From positions 1 to 55,171 of the forward strand of contig JADYYH010000112.1 in NCBI GenBank assembly GCA_020853775.1: a DNA stretch of 55,171 bases, given 5' to 3'. The position numbers were made by a program, and so were the translations under genes. The notes below the pieces were generated by a model, which saw only the letters and a list, made by a program, of their open reading frames with translations, did not search any database and was not told where the DNA came from. Source of the stretch: Nitrospira sp. Its GTDB lineage: Bacteria > Nitrospirota > Nitrospiria > Nitrospirales > Nitrospiraceae. Positions 53,071 through 55,171 of this stretch are shown piece by piece (position 1 is the stretch's first letter; each line of letters opens with the position of its first letter).

Positions 53071-53547
53071 TTAAGAGGCTAACCCCACCAAGCACAACCC
53101 TCCCACGAGCACGAGCGAATTCAAATAGAGCGACCGCTGATGCAGCCTCTCCCAAGACGCTTTCAAAACCGGATCGACAGCACCACGGCTTTCCTGCTCC
53201 TTGAGCTGATCTCTCATCGCATTACTCTGCGGAGTCAGTGGCGACCGGCAATAGGATTCCGCCAGGAAGATGATCAGCCAGATGACACCCGCCGCCGACA
53301 GGGCAGGACTGGTTTCACGAATGACCAACAGAGCCGTCACCGAAACAAGACCGGCGACAGCGGCGCCCATCCCGAGAAAATAGTAGGCAGGAAACAGTTG
53401 TCGCACGACTTTCCCGAACTGCTCCGGGGCCAATTGCTTCGCGAGAATGGGAGCCACGACAAAGGACAACAGCACCACTTTGCCGATGAGTATCGCCGCA
53501 GCCAGGCCATGCAGATACTGCATGATCGATTCAAAGAGATGGCTCAT
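53071..53547 (-). CDS. DUF4149-family inner-membrane protein
   Basis: 158 residues, four membrane helices (about 10-32, 52-72, 80-97, 134-155). The pattern YLHGLAAAILIGKVVLLSFVV at the start and the Cys- and Arg-containing loop AESYCRSPL fit DUF4149, a family of unknown role. The start overlaps the epimerase stop by 4 bases. Confidence 0.75.
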   Translation of the reverse strand: MSHLFESIMQYLHGLAAAILIGKVVLLSFVVAPILAKQLAPEQFGKVVRQLFPAYYFLGMGAAVAGLVSVTALLVIRETSPALSAAGVIWLIIFLAESYCRSPLTPQSNAMRDQLKEQESRGAVDPVLKASWERLHQRSLYLNSLVLVGGLCLVGLAS

Positions 53548-54461
53548 GTCCGCTTGTCCTTCGTCAAGATCGCCCGCAAGGCCGGCTCAAGGGTCGGGTA
53601 ACGAAACGTGTAGCCTCCGTCCTGGGCCTTGACCGGCCCGACACGTTGCCCGGTCGTCATTAATGTCCCTAGCTCCCCCAATGCGAGACGTAGAGCCAAA
53701 CCCGGAACCGGGAGCCACGACGGCCGGTGCAGGACCTTCCCTAGGATGTCGCAAAACGCGTTCATCGTCATCGGCGCCGGTGCAACGGCGTTCACAGGCC
53801 CGGAAAGATTCGGCGTGTGAATGGCCCATTGAATCAAGCCGATGTGATCCGCACGATGAATCCAGGACACCCACTGCGTGCCGGGCAACACCGGTCCCCC
53901 CGCAAACATCCGAAACGGCAGCATCATTTTGGGCAATGCCCCGCCATACCGTTCCAAGACCATCCCGGTCCGTAGGAGCACCACCCGGGTGCCATACTGA
54001 CCGGCCCGCAGGGCTTCCGCTTCCCACGCCGCGGATAGCTGAGCGAGAAATCCCTCACCAAGCGGGGATCGCTCATCTAAGGTCCGGTCATCCTGAGGTC
54101 CGTAGTAGCCGATGCCCGAGGCGCTGATCAGCACAGGGAGCGGCCGCGGCCTGGTGGCTATCGCATCCACCAGCAGTCTAGTCGCAAGAATACGGCTCTC
54201 GACGAGAATCCGCTTGCGCGCAGTGGTCCATCGCCCCTCCGCAATAGGCTCACCCGCTAAGTTCACCACGGCATCTGCAGCAGCGACCGCTTCCTGCCAG
54301 GGTCCGACTGACCGCGCATCCCACTCCATATAGCGCACCTGGAAATGAGTAGCAGAATGGAGCCGTCGGCTCAGCACCACAACGTCGTGACCGGCGCACG
54401 CCAGTTCTTCCACTAGCGCATGCCCGATAAAGCCTGTGCCCCCGGTCACGACAATATTCAT
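53544..54461 (-). CDS. SDR-family nucleoside-diphosphate-sugar epimerase, TIGR01777 (YfcH-like)
   Basis: About 305 residues from ATG 54461 (MNIVVTGGTGFIG), the Rossmann NAD(P)-binding motif GGTGFIG at once after the start. Other family marks are VNLAGEPIAEGRW, the SASGIGYYG segment with the active-site Tyr, and a C-terminal domain with GPVNAVAPAP. The substrate is unknown for the whole family. Next to DUF4149 and photolyase genes, an association seen in other bacteria. Confidence 0.88.
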   Translation of the reverse strand: MNIVVTGGTGFIGHALVEELACAGHDVVVLSRRLHSATHFQVRYMEWDARSVGPWQEAVAAADAVVNLAGEPIAEGRWTTARKRILVESRILATRLLVDAIATRPRPLPVLISASGIGYYGPQDDRTLDERSPLGEGFLAQLSAAWEAEALRAGQYGTRVVLLRTGMVLERYGGALPKMMLPFRMFAGGPVLPGTQWVSWIHRADHIGLIQWAIHTPNLSGPVNAVAPAPMTMNAFCDILGKVLHRPSWLPVPGLALRLALGELGTLMTTGQRVGPVKAQDGGYTFRYPTLEPALRAILTKDKRT

Positions 54462-54489
54462 AGGATCATCCTCCACTGCTGACAGTCGT

Positions 54490-54846
54490 CTATTCAGGGA
54501 CCTGGTCGGCTTCCGTCGCCGGATCTTCCCCTTCGTCTTTCACGGCCTCGCGAGGCGACGACTTCTTCGGAGCACTTCCATTCGAGATGGCCGTCACGCG
54601 CTGACTGAACTTCCGCTCCTTCGTACCATACAGCAAATTGGGAGGCGGACTGTGCCGATTTTTGAGGATCACCGGATCGAGCACTTCACCGCACATCGCG
54701 CAGTGCCACGCCGTAATATCGATTTGGCCAGTATCATCAAGGAGATCAATATAATGTTGCGTCAATAATAACCCCCCGCACCGCGGACAGGCGTGGTTGC
54801 CCGGCGGTGGAGAGGTGAATGATTCTGGTGTCCCATGTGTTTCCAT
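54490..54846 (-). CDS. Small zinc-ribbon protein
   Basis: About 118 residues from ATG 54846 (METHGTPESF). Two Cys pairs, CPRCGG and CAMCGE, 28 residues apart, form a likely zinc ribbon. The second half is charged and probably disordered (KDEGEDPATEADQVPE). No family recognised. First or second gene of the long minus-strand run; ends 28 bases before the epimerase start. Confidence 0.7.
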   Translation of the reverse strand: METHGTPESFTSPPPGNHACPRCGGLLLTQHYIDLLDDTGQIDITAWHCAMCGEVLDPVILKNRHSPPPNLLYGTKERKFSQRVTAISNGSAPKKSSPREAVKDEGEDPATEADQVPE

Positions 54847-54939
54847 TGGAACCCCCGGCTGCGAAAAAAAATGAGGGACCCTACACCTCATGTAGTCGAC
54901 TCCGCTCCACTGCGACACGATTCGTCACTCCCACCGGCA

Positions 54940-55071
54940 TTACCGGACACGAGACCGTTCCCGCCTCCCCCGCCGCACTATTGCATAAGAGGGCCGCCGC
55001 TGCCGCGTGAACACAACCACCCCGACAGTCGCCGCGGCGATCGCAATCCCATAAATAAACAGCTGAGCCAT
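54940..55071 (-). CDS. Small single-pass membrane protein (43 residues)
   Basis: Translated by hand: MAQLFIYGIAIAAATVGVVV at 1-20, then a very basic tail with nine Arg (ending RERSRVR) and a stop at 54940. The start has an ideal ribosome site, GGAGG with 5 bases to the ATG. One membrane helix, positive-inside orientation. Small proteins of this kind are often missed by annotation. A longer overlapping ORF in another frame (to 55075) has no ribosome site and is not supported. Confidence 0.5.
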   Translation of the reverse strand: MAQLFIYGIAIAAATVGVVVFTRQRRPSYAIVRRGRRERSRVR

Positions 55072-55171
55072 ACACGCCTCCCTGCTACCGCGCCCCACCT
55101 AGATGCCAGCTCTCTCTGCCTTGCTGATGGTTCGCTGAGGGGACGGATGCCTCCAAAGGAAGCACCCATCC

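Noticed and set aside
1-55171. CRISPR arrays, insertion sequences or phage genes
   Set aside because: No regularly spaced repeats, transposase or phage structural proteins were found on either strand.

Overview
The window looks like a piece of a Nitrospira chromosome (phylum Nitrospirota, nitrite oxidisers or comammox relatives). This rests on the unusual complex I cluster with two adjacent nuoM genes, the compact GC-rich gene layout, the numerous signal-transduction genes and the general character of the proteins. It is an inference: no rRNA or nitrite oxidoreductase gene lies in the window. I see no CRISPR array, transposase, integrase, prophage or obvious pseudogene; most of the DNA reads as core chromosome.

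Layout. 1-2.6 kb (minus): a Tat-exported ABC solute-binding protein and a secreted HEAT-repeat protein. 2.8-6.5 kb (plus): tRNA-Leu(UAG), trigger factor, clpP and clpX, a protein folding and degradation block closed by a strong terminator. 6.7-7.8 kb: two tandem PilZ-like paralogues. 7.7-10.9 kb (minus): HEAT lipoprotein, a long TatA-like protein, and an M24 peptidase. 11.0-14.4 kb (plus): a hypothetical gene, then a tight trio of a small exported protein, a C26 peptidase and an APC permease. 14.4-20.2 kb (minus): small hypothetical proteins, a PsiE-like membrane protein, nagZ, pepA, queE and a HAD phosphatase. 20.3-23.6 kb (plus): tRNA-Leu(GAG) behind a perfect consensus promoter, a degenerate histidine kinase, a receiver protein and a membrane protein. 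23.6-27.6 kb (minus): a PriA homologue without recognisable helicase motifs, and an OmpA-family protein.

28.2-41.8 kb (plus) is a complex I operon in the order nuoA-B-C-D-G-I-J-K-L-M-M2-N. nuoE, nuoF and nuoH are absent from it. It carries a second NuoM, an elongated NuoL lateral helix, and a NuoG with an extra four-cysteine cluster motif like those of formate dehydrogenase alpha subunits. It fits the '2M' complex I type described for Nitrospira, thought to couple extra proton translocation to low-potential electron transfer, possibly with ferredoxin. The NuoM2 copy also lacks the usual TM7 lysine.

42.0-45.6 kb (plus) is a three-gene phosphorelay (CHASE3-type kinase, Rcp1-like receiver, REC-kinase-REC hybrid). 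45.7-48.0 kb holds a phosphodiester glycosidase, a periplasmic rhodanese, a small lipoprotein and pyrE. 48.2-55.1 kb (minus) is a long closely packed run that probably forms one or two operons: small membrane protein, zinc-ribbon protein, SDR epimerase (TIGR01777), DUF4149, PDZ protein, TPR-like exported protein, four-helix membrane protein, photolyase, DUF523-DUF1722 protein, a hypothetical protein and a CbiX-like chelatase.

The best candidates for new biology are the rebuilt complex I (NuoM2 without its TM7 lysine, FdhA-like NuoG, no E/F/H), the motif-less PriA, the ATP-site-degenerate histidine kinase beside an intact receiver, the TatA-like protein with a second copy of its amphipathic helix, and a small protein with two CCGH-type cysteine repeats. 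All family calls come from reading the sequence and remembered family knowledge; no database search was run.
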